DNA from: Acetobacteraceae bacterium
Lineage (GTDB): Bacteria; Pseudomonadota; Alphaproteobacteria; Acetobacterales; Acetobacteraceae
Reading direction: 5' to 3'
Assembly (NCBI GenBank): GCA_025352375.1
Contig: JANXTL010000092.1
Coordinates: 1 to 64,000, forward strand
DNA length: 64,000 nt
A program made the translations under genes and the position numbers. Shown in pieces: positions 36,578 through 47,305 of the stretch; within the stretch, counting starts at the first letter, position 1, and the number at the start of each line of letters is the position of its first letter. A model generated the notes under the pieces. That model made no database searches, had not been told where the DNA came from, and saw only the letters and a list, made by a program, of their open reading frames with translations.

Positions 36578-37635
36578 ACCACGCCGATCACGGCGCCAAT
36601 GGCACCGGCAGCGGTCCAGTTGGTATGCGATTCATAGAGCACGTTGGCGATGCCGACGTTCGCAATCGCCCCGACGCTACAGACCGCAACGAACAACACC
36701 AGCCCACGCCACAATTTGGGTCCGCGCAGCCGTTGATCACGATAGGTAATGGAATTGTTCAGTTTGAAGTTGAAAATCATGGCGACGACGGTGGCGACGA
36801 TTTGTTCGATTCCGAAACTTAATCCCGTGGTCTGGCGCAGCCCGGCCAATACGAACAGGTGCACGATGACGCCGATCGCGCCCACCAGACCAAACGAGAT
36901 AAAGCGCAGAGGCAGCAGTCCGCCGCAGATCTTGTCCAGCAGCATTCCGCCGAATTGGATCATCACCAGCATATCGAGCTTGCTCTCGCCGGCGACACGT
37001 TCGCGGAACGTGGCGGGGACTTCCCTGACCCGCAGCGGTGCCGGGGAGGACAGGACGAGATCGAGCAGGATCTTGAACCCCTGGCCATTTAGATTATGCG
37101 CTAATTCCTCGAACAATGGGCGCGGGAGCATAAAGAACCCGCTCATGGGATCGGTCAGCTTCGCCGGCAGGAAGATCTGCGCCAGTTTGATCCCGCCGTC
37201 GGACAGCATATGCCGCCATCGATTCGCCAGCCCGGCGTTATCGCCCCCTTCGACATGGCGGCTCGCCACCGCCAAATCGTATTCTCCCGACCGCAGCGCC
37301 TCCAGCATGACGGGAAGCCGAGTTTCGTCATGTTGCAAATCGCCGTCGATGCAGGCGACGTAGGCCGCCGAGGACGACAATGCTCCTTCGATCACCGCGG
37401 AAGCCAGGCCGCGTCGGCCGATCCGTCGTATACAACGCACCCGTGGGTCTGTTTGGGCGATACGGCGTACTTCGGACGCTGTGCCGTCGGGGCTATTGTC
37501 GTCGACGTAGATCGCCTCCCACGCAATGCCGGCCAAAGCGGCGTCGAGCTTCGCGATCATAGGGGCGACGTTTGGTCGTTCGTTGTAGCAGGGTACTACA
37601 ACGCTCAATATCGGGGCGTGCGGTAATTCGCTCAT
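36532..37635 (-). CDS. GT2 dolichyl-phosphate mannosyltransferase-like protein fused to GtrA domain
   Basis: VVPCYNERPNVAPMIAKLDAAL...DGDLQHDETRLP; C-terminal GtrA-like four-helix segment. Confidence 0.85.
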   Translation of the reverse strand: MSELPHAPILSVVVPCYNERPNVAPMIAKLDAALAGIAWEAIYVDDNSPDGTASEVRRIAQTDPRVRCIRRIGRRGLASAVIEGALSSSAAYVACIDGDLQHDETRLPVMLEALRSGEYDLAVASRHVEGGDNAGLANRWRHMLSDGGIKLAQIFLPAKLTDPMSGFFMLPRPLFEELAHNLNGQGFKILLDLVLSSPAPLRVREVPATFRERVAGESKLDMLVMIQFGGMLLDKICGGLLPLRFISFGLVGAIGVIVHLFVLAGLRQTTGLSFGIEQIVATVVAMIFNFKLNNSITYRDQRLRGPKLWRGLVLFVAVCSVGAIANVGIANVLYESHTNWTAAGAIGAVIGVVWNYAVSATLVWRAR

Positions 37636-38138
37636 GTTGTGCGGGCCGGCACGTCCTGGAAGGGCACGCCGGCAAGGCTCCTGCTGGTACGGATTGTTTG
37701 CAAGGTTTGCACGCGGCTGACGGTCGCAAGCCCGGTCAGGCGCTGGGTGAGCTGGTTTTCATGTGCCGTGTCGCGGGCGACGAGCTTCAGCAGAAAATCG
37801 CCGCCGCCACGGATCATGTGGCATTCGCGCACCTCCACCCAGGTCGCGGCGGTCTGTTCGAACGCGGCCAGCACGGCCTCCTTCTGGCTATCCAACCCGA
37901 CGATGGCGAAGAACGTGATCTCCCACCCCAGCTTCTGCGGGTCGGTATCGGCATGGTAGCCGCGGATAACGCCCGCCTGCTCCAGCACTCGCACGCGTCG
38001 CAGACATGGCGGTGCGGACACGCCCGCGTGGCGCGACAGCTCCACATTCGTCATCCGGCCGTCCTCCTGCAGCGCGGACAGGATGCGTCGGTCGATGGCG
38101 TCGAGGTGGATGGTCACCTCAGGTCCTGGTTTTTTCAT
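37632..38138 (-). CDS. Lrp/AsnC family transcriptional regulator
   Basis: LDAIDRRILSALQEDGRMTNVELSRHAGVSAPPCLRRVRVLEQAGVI. Confidence 0.9.
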   Translation of the reverse strand: MKKPGPEVTIHLDAIDRRILSALQEDGRMTNVELSRHAGVSAPPCLRRVRVLEQAGVIRGYHADTDPQKLGWEITFFAIVGLDSQKEAVLAAFEQTAATWVEVRECHMIRGGGDFLLKLVARDTAHENQLTQRLTGLATVSRVQTLQTIRTSRSLAGVPFQDVPARTT

Positions 38139-38222
38139 GGTTCTTGGTGACCGGTGAGCGGTGTCCAGGGGGGGGTGGCGAGGCATATTATGGGTCGGGG
38201 CCGCAGCCGCAAGGGCATATCG

Positions 38223-39881
38223 CTACTTGACCGGCTTGCATGCCGGATCGGGCCTGATTCGAAACAGCGCGGCGGTGTCGTTGCCCGCGATCAGCGTCAG
38301 GCGGTCGGATGCGTAATGCGCGAGGTCCGGCTGCCCCCCGGCGATCATCAAGAGCACGGAATCGAAGCCGCACAGTCCGACCTTACCGGGCACTTCCAGG
38401 TCGCGGTGCGGCGGCAAATTCACCATGGTGTCGGCCAGACCGCGATAGGGCTGTCGCGTACGGATCGGCTGTTGCGAGGGATTATCGAACAAGTACGGCC
38501 ACCAGGCCCGGCGCTCGATGATCAGCAGCGCCGGCCAATGCGGATCCATGCGTTTTTCATTGGATAACCACCGAGCGCGCGGTCCTTGATTCCAGTAGGC
38601 CGGTTCTTCCTCGGGTTTAACGTCGGTCACGAACACCAGGCTGCCGGGTTCGGCGTGCGCGATAATAGCCCGTAGCTGTGCCAGGTCGCGGTTGTGGCCA
38701 ATCCAGACGTCGCTCAATACCGCCATCCGCACAATGAACAGGGCCGCGACGCCAGCCAGGATCAGTCGGCCCGTGCGCGGCTGGAACCCCACCGGCGCAA
38801 CGGCGCCAAACAGCATGAAGCCGAGATAGACGACAAACCGCATATCGAGGTTGTACGTGCCCTTATATTCGAACGGTGCCGCCAGATAGAGCAATGCGAT
38901 CATAACGAGCGCGACTATGGAGCGTGCGGGCATCCGCAAATGCCCGGTTACCGCGGCCAGGATCAATCCGCCAGCAAGAAGAACGGCCGTGGCGATGTCG
39001 AGCGGCAAGGAATAATTGGAGACGGCGTCCAACAGTTGCGCCGCTTTTTTCGCCAGCGACAGATAAACGGTCTCGTCCGGCATTTCCTGCAATGCGGAGA
39101 ATCGATAGAGCACCGCGGGAACGACGAATATCGTTGCCGCGTAAAGCACTCGCAGCGCCAGCCTGCGCGGTTGGCGCAGATACGCTGGCAGCTGGGAAAG
39201 CTCCGATGCGCCGATCAGCAGTGCGAAAAACACCACCCCCATCAGGTGACAAAAAAACAGCACGACCGCGCCTGGAATGGCTATCGCCAGGGTCCGCAGC
39301 GGCGCGGTTTCCCGCCAGCGCAGCCAGACTGCCGCCAGCAGCAACGCCAGCCCGGTGCCGGCCATGAAATTGAGGAAGCCTTGCAAATACCCCGCGTTAT
39401 ACGCAACGAGCACCGATCCCAACGACCACCAGGTCGCCCGGCCGAACGCCGCTCGGCTGTACGCGACCGTGCCAAGCACCGGCAGGAGCAATACGATTCC
39501 CAGCAAGACCCGGCCCGCGACGTGCACCGGCAGCGCCCACATCAGCGGCAACCCGATCACGTCGATGCCAAGGTTCGGCATAATGCCCCAATTGGGGCGG
39601 TAAAAACGAGCCAGGATGGGATCCGCACCATTATCGGCGAGCACCATCAAACGAGCCAGATGATTGGAATAATCCAGGAGCGGAGGGACATCCGTCAGCA
39701 GCAGCGGGAAGAGCAGAATCGCGCACAGAATGGCGAGAGCAGTCCACCACCAATGCCCCTCGGTTGCAGCGACCTCCCCGCGATCGGCAAGCAACTCGGA
39801 AGTCGCTGCGTCAAACCGGAAGGGGGCGGCACCGATAGCGGCCGTGGGCGTAACGTTTATCGAGGTCATGGTCGCTTTCAT
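38223..39881 (-). CDS. polytopic membrane protein (GT-C glycosyltransferase-like)
   Basis: 552 aa with many hydrophobic segments. Confidence 0.6.
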   Translation of the reverse strand: MKATMTSINVTPTAAIGAAPFRFDAATSELLADRGEVAATEGHWWWTALAILCAILLFPLLLTDVPPLLDYSNHLARLMVLADNGADPILARFYRPNWGIMPNLGIDVIGLPLMWALPVHVAGRVLLGIVLLLPVLGTVAYSRAAFGRATWWSLGSVLVAYNAGYLQGFLNFMAGTGLALLLAAVWLRWRETAPLRTLAIAIPGAVVLFFCHLMGVVFFALLIGASELSQLPAYLRQPRRLALRVLYAATIFVVPAVLYRFSALQEMPDETVYLSLAKKAAQLLDAVSNYSLPLDIATAVLLAGGLILAAVTGHLRMPARSIVALVMIALLYLAAPFEYKGTYNLDMRFVVYLGFMLFGAVAPVGFQPRTGRLILAGVAALFIVRMAVLSDVWIGHNRDLAQLRAIIAHAEPGSLVFVTDVKPEEEPAYWNQGPRARWLSNEKRMDPHWPALLIIERRAWWPYLFDNPSQQPIRTRQPYRGLADTMVNLPPHRDLEVPGKVGLCGFDSVLLMIAGGQPDLAHYASDRLTLIAGNDTAALFRIRPDPACKPVK

Positions 39882-39957
39882 GGACGGGGTTCGGACGGGG
39901 CTGGACAGCCCTTAGATGCGGTTTAGGCAGCCGGTATGGCGGCAATGTGACGGACGC

Positions 39958-39985
39958 TTGACATTCTTATACTCGGGACTAGCAT
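39958..39985 (+). promoter_or_regulatory. putative sigma70-type promoter of nadA
   Basis: TTGACA-N16-TAGCAT upstream of nadA. Confidence 0.45.
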
Positions 39986-39996
39986 AAGCCCGATAA

Positions 39997-40013
39997 ATGC
40001 TCATATTGAGCAT
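39997..40013 (+). promoter_or_regulatory. palindromic operator-like site ATGCTCA-TAT-TGAGCAT upstream of nadA
   Basis: Perfect 7-bp inverted repeat between the putative -10 and the nadA ATG (40032). Confidence 0.55.
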
Positions 40014-40031
40014 TACAAGGAGAGGCATCCC

Positions 40032-41015
40032 ATGTCGACTTCCACGGTTCTCGAGCGTACCGCGCCTTTGTATGCGAAGGTAAGATCGGTCATCCCGCCG
40101 ATCGAATGGCCGGTCTTCGCCGACGACATCGAGGCTATCCTCGCACTGAAACGCGAGCGCGACGCGGTGATCCTGGCACATAACTACATGACGCCGGAGA
40201 TCTTTCACTGTGTGGCGGATATCGTCGGCGACAGCCTGGCCCTTGCGCGCGAGGCGATGAAAGTGGACGCCAAGGTCATCGTGCTGGCTGGCGTGCACTT
40301 CATGGCCGAGACGGCGAAGATGCTGAACCCTCGCAAGACCGTGCTGATCCCGGACGTGGAGGCCGGTTGCTCCCTGGCGTCGTCCATCACCGCCGCCGAT
40401 GTGCGCCTGATGCGTGCGCGTTACCCCGGCGTTCCCGTGGTCACCTATGTGAATTCCACCGCCGATGTGAAAGCCGAATCCGACATCTGCTGTACGTCCG
40501 GCAACGCGCTGAAGATCGTGGAATCCCTTGGCGTGCCCGAGGTCATCATGCTGCCGGATGAGTTCCTGGCACAGAACATCGCCAAACAGACCAAGGTCAA
40601 AATCATCGCCTGGGCCGGACATTGCGAGGTGCACGAACGTTTCACCGCCGCCGAGGTGCGTACCCTGCGCGCCGACCATCCTGGCGTTGTGATCCTGGCA
40701 CACCCCGAATGCCCACCGGAGGTCGTGGCCGAGGCGGATTATGCCGGCTCCACCGCCGATATGTTGGCCTATGTCGGGCGCGAACAGCCGAAGCGGGTGG
40801 TGCTGCTGACCGAATGCTCGATGGCAGACAACATTTCGGTGCATCACCCCAATGTGGATTTCGTGCGCCCCTGCAATCTGTGCCCGCACATGAAGCGGAT
40901 CACATTGCCGAAAATCCGGCGCGCGCTGGAAACCATGACCCACGAAGTGACCATCGACCCCGCTTTGGCCGTTCGTGCCCGTATGTCGGTCGAACGCATG
41001 CTGGCGGTGAAGTAG
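40032..41015 (+). CDS. nadA: quinolinate synthase NadA
   Basis: [29 protein letters not shown]; Cys residues in DICCTSGN and CNLCPHMK. Confidence 0.95.
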   Translation: MSTSTVLERTAPLYAKVRSVIPPIEWPVFADDIEAILALKRERDAVILAHNYMTPEIFHCVADIVGDSLALAREAMKVDAKVIVLAGVHFMAETAKMLNPRKTVLIPDVEAGCSLASSITAADVRLMRARYPGVPVVTYVNSTADVKAESDICCTSGNALKIVESLGVPEVIMLPDEFLAQNIAKQTKVKIIAWAGHCEVHERFTAAEVRTLRADHPGVVILAHPECPPEVVAEADYAGSTADMLAYVGREQPKRVVLLTECSMADNISVHHPNVDFVRPCNLCPHMKRITLPKIRRALETMTHEVTIDPALAVRARMSVERMLAVK

Positions 41016-41025
41016 GAGTACGCAG

Positions 41026-41877
41026 ATGTCTATCCCTCCCCTTCCTGCCATCATGATCGAACCGTTGGTTCGCGCCACCCTGCTGGAAGATTTGGGTCGC
41101 GCTGGCGATTTGACGACGGACTCCATCGTGCCGGCGGATGCCGTGACACGGTGCGCGCTGATAGCGCGCCAGCCCGGTGTCGTTGCCGGACTGGATTTCG
41201 CGCTGATGGCGTTCCGGCTGATCGATCCGCGGATCGACTTTATGGTGGAGCGGGGGGACGGGACGCGGCTGAAACCAGGCGACCTCATCGCCACGATCTG
41301 CGGCCCCGCCCGCGGCATTCTGACCGGGGAACGGACGGCGCTGAACTTCCTGTCGCATCTCAGCGGCGTGGCTTCGGCCACACGCGGCATCGCCGATGCG
41401 ATCGCGGGCACCAAGGCGCAGGTGTGCTGCACCCGCAAGACCATGCCAGGACTGCGATCGGCCCAGAAATACGCGGTACGGGTGGGCGGTGGATCGAATC
41501 ACCGTTTCGGCCTGGACGATGCCGTGCTGATCAAGGACAACCATGTCGCCATCGCTGGCGGCGTGCGCCCGGCCGTGGAACGCGCCCGAGCCGGGGTCGG
41601 CCATCTGGTGAAGATCGAGTTGGAAGTGGATACGCTCGATCAGCTGCGGGAGGCCATGCATCTGCGCGTCGATGCGGTGCTGTTGGACAATATGGGGCCG
41701 GAGATGCTGCGAGAGGCTGTCGGCATCGTTGACGGACGCGCGATCACCGAGGCCTCTGGCCGCATTCGCCCGGAAACGGCGCCCGCGATCGCGGCATCGG
41801 GCGTGGATTTGCTATCGGTCGGCTGGCTCACCCATAGCGCGACTGTGCTGGACATTGGTTTGGACCATTTGGGGTGA
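41026..41877 (+). CDS. nadC: nicotinate-nucleotide pyrophosphorylase (carboxylating) NadC
   Basis: LLEDLGRAGDLTTDSI...CTRKTMPGLRSAQKYAVRVGGGSNHRFGLDDAVLIKDNH. Confidence 0.95.
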   Translation: MSIPPLPAIMIEPLVRATLLEDLGRAGDLTTDSIVPADAVTRCALIARQPGVVAGLDFALMAFRLIDPRIDFMVERGDGTRLKPGDLIATICGPARGILTGERTALNFLSHLSGVASATRGIADAIAGTKAQVCCTRKTMPGLRSAQKYAVRVGGGSNHRFGLDDAVLIKDNHVAIAGGVRPAVERARAGVGHLVKIELEVDTLDQLREAMHLRVDAVLLDNMGPEMLREAVGIVDGRAITEASGRIRPETAPAIAASGVDLLSVGWLTHSATVLDIGLDHLG

Positions 41878-42009
41878 AGCGACCACCGCGATAGGGGCAT
41901 TCCAGGGGAAGCAGACCCCAAAAAACTGGCCACCATACCAAAACATCACCGAGAAACGGAAATGCAGGCCGCAGGTTGTGCCAATGGGCGGCGCCATGTT
42001 CACGCCCGG

Positions 42010-42741
42010 TCACATTGTCGCGGTTGGAGAGACCAGCAATTCCCGCAGCGACCGAATGATCCGGTCCGGACGTGCCTCTGTTCCAGCCGGCAGTCCAGCT
42101 CCAAGGGAATCGTGCCAGACCGCATGGATCCCAAGCCGTTGCGGCGCAATCACCTCCCACTCAAGGTTGTCGCCTACCATCCACGTCTCATGCGCTTCAA
42201 CGCCGAGAACCTCCATGGCATGACGATAGGCGCGTTCCTCCGGTTTCCCGAAGCCGTGCTCACCTTCGATCTGGATGTGATGGAACCTGTGGGTCAGCTC
42301 GAAACGCTCGACCTTGGCACGCTGCGGTCGGGCGGCGCCATTGGTAATCAGCGCCAGCTTGACCCCGGCGTCCCGCATCGTATCGACAACTTCATGGGCA
42401 TGCGGGAACAGGAACATTTGCTCGTTGCGATAGCTGTCGTAACGAGCCGACATCCGATGAGCCACCCGGTCATCGGGGGCACCGGCACCCAGCTGCGCGA
42501 GCCCTTCTCGAACGATCCCGGCCCGCGCCTCCAGCAGGTTCAGCCGTCCAAGACGGTGCCGGCTTTCGTCGGACCAAAATCGCTCCGCCGCCTCCGACAC
42601 AGCGTGCGCCACGTCGGCCGGTGACCAACCGGCCAGGTCAGCTTCGAACTCCCGCGCGATTGCCACCCAGGCCAGTTGCGGCAGCCGATAGGCCGAGATC
42701 AACGTGTCATCCATGTCGAACAGGACCGCCCGAGGGAACAT
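42010..42741 (-). CDS. HAD family hydrolase (HAD-IA)
   Basis: MFPRAVLFDMDDTLISAYRLPQLAW; KLALITNGAA; WMVGDNLEWEV. Confidence 0.88.
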   Translation of the reverse strand: MFPRAVLFDMDDTLISAYRLPQLAWVAIAREFEADLAGWSPADVAHAVSEAAERFWSDESRHRLGRLNLLEARAGIVREGLAQLGAGAPDDRVAHRMSARYDSYRNEQMFLFPHAHEVVDTMRDAGVKLALITNGAARPQRAKVERFELTHRFHHIQIEGEHGFGKPEERAYRHAMEVLGVEAHETWMVGDNLEWEVIAPQRLGIHAVWHDSLGAGLPAGTEARPDRIIRSLRELLVSPTATM

Positions 42742-42742
42742 G

Positions 42743-43555
42743 TCAAACCTCCAACCGGGACGGATCGAACGTGACGCCATGATCCAGCGGCCCATGCCCA
42801 GCCCCGAAGCCTGGGGCCGATGCGATCGCCGCCCGAACATAAGCCCGTGCCCGAATGACGGCATCGCGGAGCGACATGCCCTGCGCCAATCCCACCGCGA
42901 CCGCCGACGCCGTGGTGCATCCCGTGCCATGGGTATGCCGCGTCGCGATCCGCAGGCCGACAAAGGCCTCGATCCCATCCGGGGTCGCCAGCAAATCGGT
43001 GAGTTCGTCGCCGGCCAGATGCCCGCCCTTGAGCAGCACCGCCGGCACCCCCAGGGACAGCAACACGCCGCATGCGGTCCGCATGTCGGCAACGGACTGG
43101 ATGGTCATCCCCGATAGCGCCTCCGCCTCCGGTAGATTGGGGGTGATGACGCGCGCCATGGGCAGCAACCGGGACCGGAGCACACCCACAGCGGCGTCCG
43201 CCAACAGCGCATGGCCGCCCTTCGCCACCATTACGGGGTCTAGAACCAATGGCACGCCATGGGCAAAATCGGACAGGGCGGCGCAGACAGCCTCGATCGT
43301 CGGGACGTCGCCCAGCATGCCGGTCTTGATCACGTCGGCGCCGATATCCTCCATCACGACCTGGATTTGCTGGCGGATGAAGGCAGGGGGCACCGGATGG
43401 ACGCCAAAAACGCCCACCGTATTTTGTGCCGTGAGCGCCGTCAGCGCCGTCGCCGCGAAGCCACCGAGCGCGGTGATGGACTTGATGTCCGCCTGGATCC
43501 CCGCGCCGCCGCCGGAGTCCGACCCCGCGACGACCAGCACCCGCCCGCGCATCAT
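42743..43555 (-). CDS. thiD: hydroxymethylpyrimidine/phosphomethylpyrimidine kinase
   Basis: [53 protein letters not shown]. Confidence 0.92.
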   Translation of the reverse strand: MMRGRVLVVAGSDSGGGAGIQADIKSITALGGFAATALTALTAQNTVGVFGVHPVPPAFIRQQIQVVMEDIGADVIKTGMLGDVPTIEAVCAALSDFAHGVPLVLDPVMVAKGGHALLADAAVGVLRSRLLPMARVITPNLPEAEALSGMTIQSVADMRTACGVLLSLGVPAVLLKGGHLAGDELTDLLATPDGIEAFVGLRIATRHTHGTGCTTASAVAVGLAQGMSLRDAVIRARAYVRAAIASAPGFGAGHGPLDHGVTFDPSRLEV

Positions 43556-44916
43556 GCGTCCTTCGCCCGCTCAACGGCGGCGATACAGGCACAGAGCCCG
43601 TCGACGACCTCGGCCACCAGCGCCTCATCCTCGCCTTCCGCCATCACGCGCACCAGCGGTTCGGTGCCGCTTTCGCGGATCAGTATCCGGCCGGTGCTGG
43701 CCAATCGCGCGGATGCTCCGGCAATGGCATGCTTGACCGCCGCGTCGCCAAGCGGCGACACCCCGGCGAACCGCACATTCTTCAAACGCTGCGGCAAGGG
43801 CTTAAACACGCGGCAAACGTGAGATGCCGGGCGTCCGCTTTCGACCATCACCGCCAGCACTTGCAACGCCGCCAGCAAGCCATCGCCGGTCGTCGCGAAG
43901 TCCGACATGATCACATGGCCGGACTGCTCCCCGCCCAGGTTGGCACCGGTTTCGCGCATGCGTTCGGCCACATAGCGATCGCCGACCTGGGTGCGATGAA
44001 GGCGCAGACCGTACTCCTCCATCAGCCGTTCCAGCCCCAGATTGGACATCACGGTCGCCACGACGCCACCGCCGCGCAATTGCCCGCTGGCGATCCAGGA
44101 CCGCGCGATCAGCGCCAGAATCTGGTCGCCGTCCACGACTTCCCCGTTTTCGTCGGCAACGATCAGGCGGTCGGCGTCACCATCGAGGGCGATGCCGATA
44201 TGGGCGCCGTGCTGCACGACCTGCGAGCACAAATATTCCGGCACTGTCGAGCCGCAGCCCCGGTTGATGTTGAAGCCGTCCGGGGTCACGCCAACGGCGA
44301 TGACAGTTGCCCCCAGTTCCCACAATACCGAAGGCGCGACGCGGTAGGCCGCACCATTGGCGCAGTCGACGACGATCGTCAGGTCATCCAGCCGCAGGCC
44401 GCGGGGGAAGCTCGCTTTCACGGCTTCGATATAACGACCGCCCGCATCGTCAAGCCGGGACGCACGCCCCAACTCGGCCGGCGCCGCCAGCCGGTCCCCG
44501 AAGTCGCTGTCCATCAGCGCCTCGATCTCAAGCTCTTTCTCATCCGACAATTTGCTGCCGTCGGGGCCGAACAACTTGATGCCGTTATCCTCATAGGCGT
44601 TGTGCGAGGCGGAAATCATCACCCCTAGATCGGCGCGAAGGCTACGGGTGAGCATCGCGATCGCCGGGGTCGGCAGCGGACCGAGTAAAGTGACGTCCAT
44701 GCCGGCGCTGATGAAACCGGCGGTCAAAGCCGGTTCGATCAAGTAACCCGACAAACGTGTATCCTTGCCGATCACGACTTTGTGGCGGTGCGCACCATGG
44801 GTGAACATCAAGCCGGCCGCCTGCCCCAGGCGCAGGGCGATCCCCGCGGTCATGGGTGCAGTATTGGCCTTGCCTCTGATACCGTCAGTTCCGAATAGGC
44901 GTCTGGTCTTTGTCAT
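43552..44916 (-). CDS. glmM: phosphoglucosamine mutase
   Basis: [51 protein letters not shown]. Confidence 0.95.
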   Translation of the reverse strand: MTKTRRLFGTDGIRGKANTAPMTAGIALRLGQAAGLMFTHGAHRHKVVIGKDTRLSGYLIEPALTAGFISAGMDVTLLGPLPTPAIAMLTRSLRADLGVMISASHNAYEDNGIKLFGPDGSKLSDEKELEIEALMDSDFGDRLAAPAELGRASRLDDAGGRYIEAVKASFPRGLRLDDLTIVVDCANGAAYRVAPSVLWELGATVIAVGVTPDGFNINRGCGSTVPEYLCSQVVQHGAHIGIALDGDADRLIVADENGEVVDGDQILALIARSWIASGQLRGGGVVATVMSNLGLERLMEEYGLRLHRTQVGDRYVAERMRETGANLGGEQSGHVIMSDFATTGDGLLAALQVLAVMVESGRPASHVCRVFKPLPQRLKNVRFAGVSPLGDAAVKHAIAGASARLASTGRILIRESGTEPLVRVMAEGEDEALVAEVVDGLCACIAAVERAKDA

Positions 44917-45052
44917 CGATGTCTCGTTTAACGATTGCGATGGTTTACCCCGCTTATGCGGCGTTGGGGAAGCAGTGTATAAGCATGGCTTGCCAAGGTG
45001 CTGGCACATAAGGCAAAACGACTCGGGAGGTGCCCACCATGCTGGGCACGAC

Positions 45053-46480
45053 ATGAAAGCCGGTAAAATGTCAAGCACATCGAAGTTGCTTTCCGCACGC
45101 GACAGCGCCTCTGGCGTGCTGCCGGCCTTGCTGCTTGCGGCCACCTTGTCGGGTTGCTCGCTCTTCACGTCCACCACCACTGGCACTGGCACTGGTACTG
45201 GGGGAGCCAGCATCCATGTCGCGGAAGTCGCCTTGAGCGCGGGCTCGCCCCGCGTTGCTCTACAGGTGGCACAAAGCATTCTCGACCGCTCACCCGACAA
45301 CGTACCAGCTTTGCTGATCCGTGGCGACGCGCTGACGCAACTTGGCCAGAACGACGCCGCCGCTGCCACGTTTCAGCGCGCACTGGCTAAGGAGCCGGCT
45401 TCGGTTCACGGTAGAATTGGGCTCGCCCGCCTTCGGTTGACCACCGACCCGACCGAGGCTGCCAGCCTGCTCCGGGAGGCTTTGCGCACCGAACCCAATA
45501 ACACCAATGCTCTTACCGACCTCGGTATTGCGCTCGATCTGCTCGGGCAGCACCGGGAAGCGCAGGCGTCCTATCGGCATGTGCTGCATGACACCCCCGC
45601 CAGCGTGCCCGCACAAGTCAATCTTGCGCTGTCCCTGGCGATGTCGGGCGATGGTGCGGCCGCATTGAGATTGATTGAGCCGCTCGCGCGGGACCAAAAT
45701 GCCACAATCAAGATACGGCATAACTACGCTGCGATCTTGGCGATGTCCGGTCGGGTCAATGACGCTGCCGCCGTTCTGAAAGCAGACCTGTCCGCGGAAG
45801 ATACGGCAAAGGCGGTTGCAGCCTACAAATTGGGAACCGCGATCGTCGCATCCGGACCGGCCCAGCCGGAATCGGCACCCACGCGGGCGGCCGCTGCGCC
45901 CGCGCCGCCGCCGCCAGCCGTCGTGGCAATAGCCGAACCTGCTCCGGTCTTGGCCCCTGTATCCGAACCCGTACCTGTATCCGAACCCGTACCGGCCCGG
46001 GCTGTTATCGCGCAAGCGCCGAGACTGCCAACGGTCATGCCGACCGAAACAATCGTGGTGACTCAGACATCTGCCCCCCTGACCGCCGTTCCCCTGACCG
46101 CCGTTCCCCTGGCAGCGGCCCCGGCAGCGATCTCGCCGGCCTTCGATCCTCCGGTTCCCGTACCACCCGCGACCAATGCCGCCGAAGTGGCGCCCCCCGC
46201 CGCACCAAGCGCGTCCCTGCCGACTGAAACCGAGATCGGCCCGCACGTTCAGTTGGGTGCGTTCAACTCGGAAACCGCGGCCAGGGATGAATGGGTCCGC
46301 CTGCAGCAACGTCTGCCAGACCTGTTGGCAGGTCGTGAACCCGCGATCACGACGGTCGAGCGCAATGGCACCACATTCTGGCGCTTAAGGACCTGGGGTT
46401 TCTCCGATCAGGCGGCCGCCCGCGGCTTCTGCACGCAGATCAAGGCCGCGACGCCCCGTTGCATGGTCTATGGCGCCTGA
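45053..46480 (+). CDS. TPR lipoprotein-like protein with C-terminal SPOR domain
   Basis: [13 protein letters not shown] lipobox, TPR units, Pro-rich linker, SPOR-like [20 protein letters not shown]... Confidence 0.8.
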   Translation: MKAGKMSSTSKLLSARDSASGVLPALLLAATLSGCSLFTSTTTGTGTGTGGASIHVAEVALSAGSPRVALQVAQSILDRSPDNVPALLIRGDALTQLGQNDAAAATFQRALAKEPASVHGRIGLARLRLTTDPTEAASLLREALRTEPNNTNALTDLGIALDLLGQHREAQASYRHVLHDTPASVPAQVNLALSLAMSGDGAAALRLIEPLARDQNATIKIRHNYAAILAMSGRVNDAAAVLKADLSAEDTAKAVAAYKLGTAIVASGPAQPESAPTRAAAAPAPPPPAVVAIAEPAPVLAPVSEPVPVSEPVPARAVIAQAPRLPTVMPTETIVVTQTSAPLTAVPLTAVPLAAAPAAISPAFDPPVPVPPATNAAEVAPPAAPSASLPTETEIGPHVQLGAFNSETAARDEWVRLQQRLPDLLAGREPAITTVERNGTTFWRLRTWGFSDQAAARGFCTQIKAATPRCMVYGA

Positions 46481-47305
46481 GTTTAACGCCGACCAAACCT
46501 GGATTGCCTGTCGCGTCTCGGCCACGTCGTGCACCCGCAGGATCGCTGCCCCATGCGTCAGCGCGAAAAGGGCCGCAACCAGTGACCCTGGCAACCGCTT
46601 ACGGGGGTCGGGTTCGTTCGCGACCGTTCCTATGAACGATTTCCTGGATACCCCGACCAGGAGCGGGTAGCCGAGTGACAGCAAGCGGTTCAGCCCCCTT
46701 AATAAGGCGACCGACTGATTGGCATCCTTGGCGAACCCAATGCCGGGATCGAGCATAATCGCCGCCCGCCGAACGCCCGCGCGTTCCGCTTTTTCCGCGC
46801 ACGCCCGAAGCTCGGCCACCACATCTTCGACCACATCGTCGTACGCGCCGAGGCCCCGCATGGTCGCCGGGGTGCCGCGCATGTGCATAAGCACGACCGG
46901 GCACCCGTTTTCGGCGACGACAGCCATCGCCGCTGGATCGTATTTCAGCCCGGATACATCGTTGACGATGGCCGCACCCGCCCGCAACGCGGCGGCCATG
47001 GTGCTGGCGTTGCGGGTGTCGACAGAAATCAGAACACCCCGAGCCGCCAGTTCCAGAATGACCGGGACAATACGTTGCTGCTCGCGGTCTGGATCGACGC
47101 TCGCAGCGTCCGGTCGGGTGCTTTCCCCGCCGATATCGATAATATCGGCTCCGTCCTCGACCATCTGGCGGGCAGCGGCAACTGCGGCATCCACCGTGCT
47201 GTATGAACCACCATCGCTGAAACTATCGGGCGTAACGTTCAGAATGCCCATGATACGAGGGCAATCGAGCGAAAGGCCCGCCCAGACCGGCGTCGGCCGG
47301 ATCAA
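46385..47305 (-). CDS. folP: dihydropteroate synthase
   Basis: [19 protein letters not shown]...[14 protein letters not shown]. Confidence 0.95.
   Translation of the reverse strand: MIRPTPVWAGLSLDCPRIMGILNVTPDSFSDGGSYSTVDAAVAAARQMVEDGADIIDIGGESTRPDAASVDPDREQQRIVPVILELAARGVLISVDTRNASTMAAALRAGAAIVNDVSGLKYDPAAMAVVAENGCPVVLMHMRGTPATMRGLGAYDDVVEDVVAELRACAEKAERAGVRRAAIMLDPGIGFAKDANQSVALLRGLNRLLSLGYPLLVGVSRKSFIGTVANEPDPRKRLPGSLVAALFALTHGAAILRVHDVAETRQAIQVWSALNSGAIDHATGRRGLDLRAEAAGGRLIGETPGP

Noticed and set aside
39912-41444. 510-aa minus-strand ORF
   Set aside because: Antisense to nadA/nadC, which are clear true genes.
41812-42003. 63-aa minus-strand ORF between nadC and the HAD gene
   Set aside because: Overlaps nadC 3' end, no supporting motif; likely spurious.
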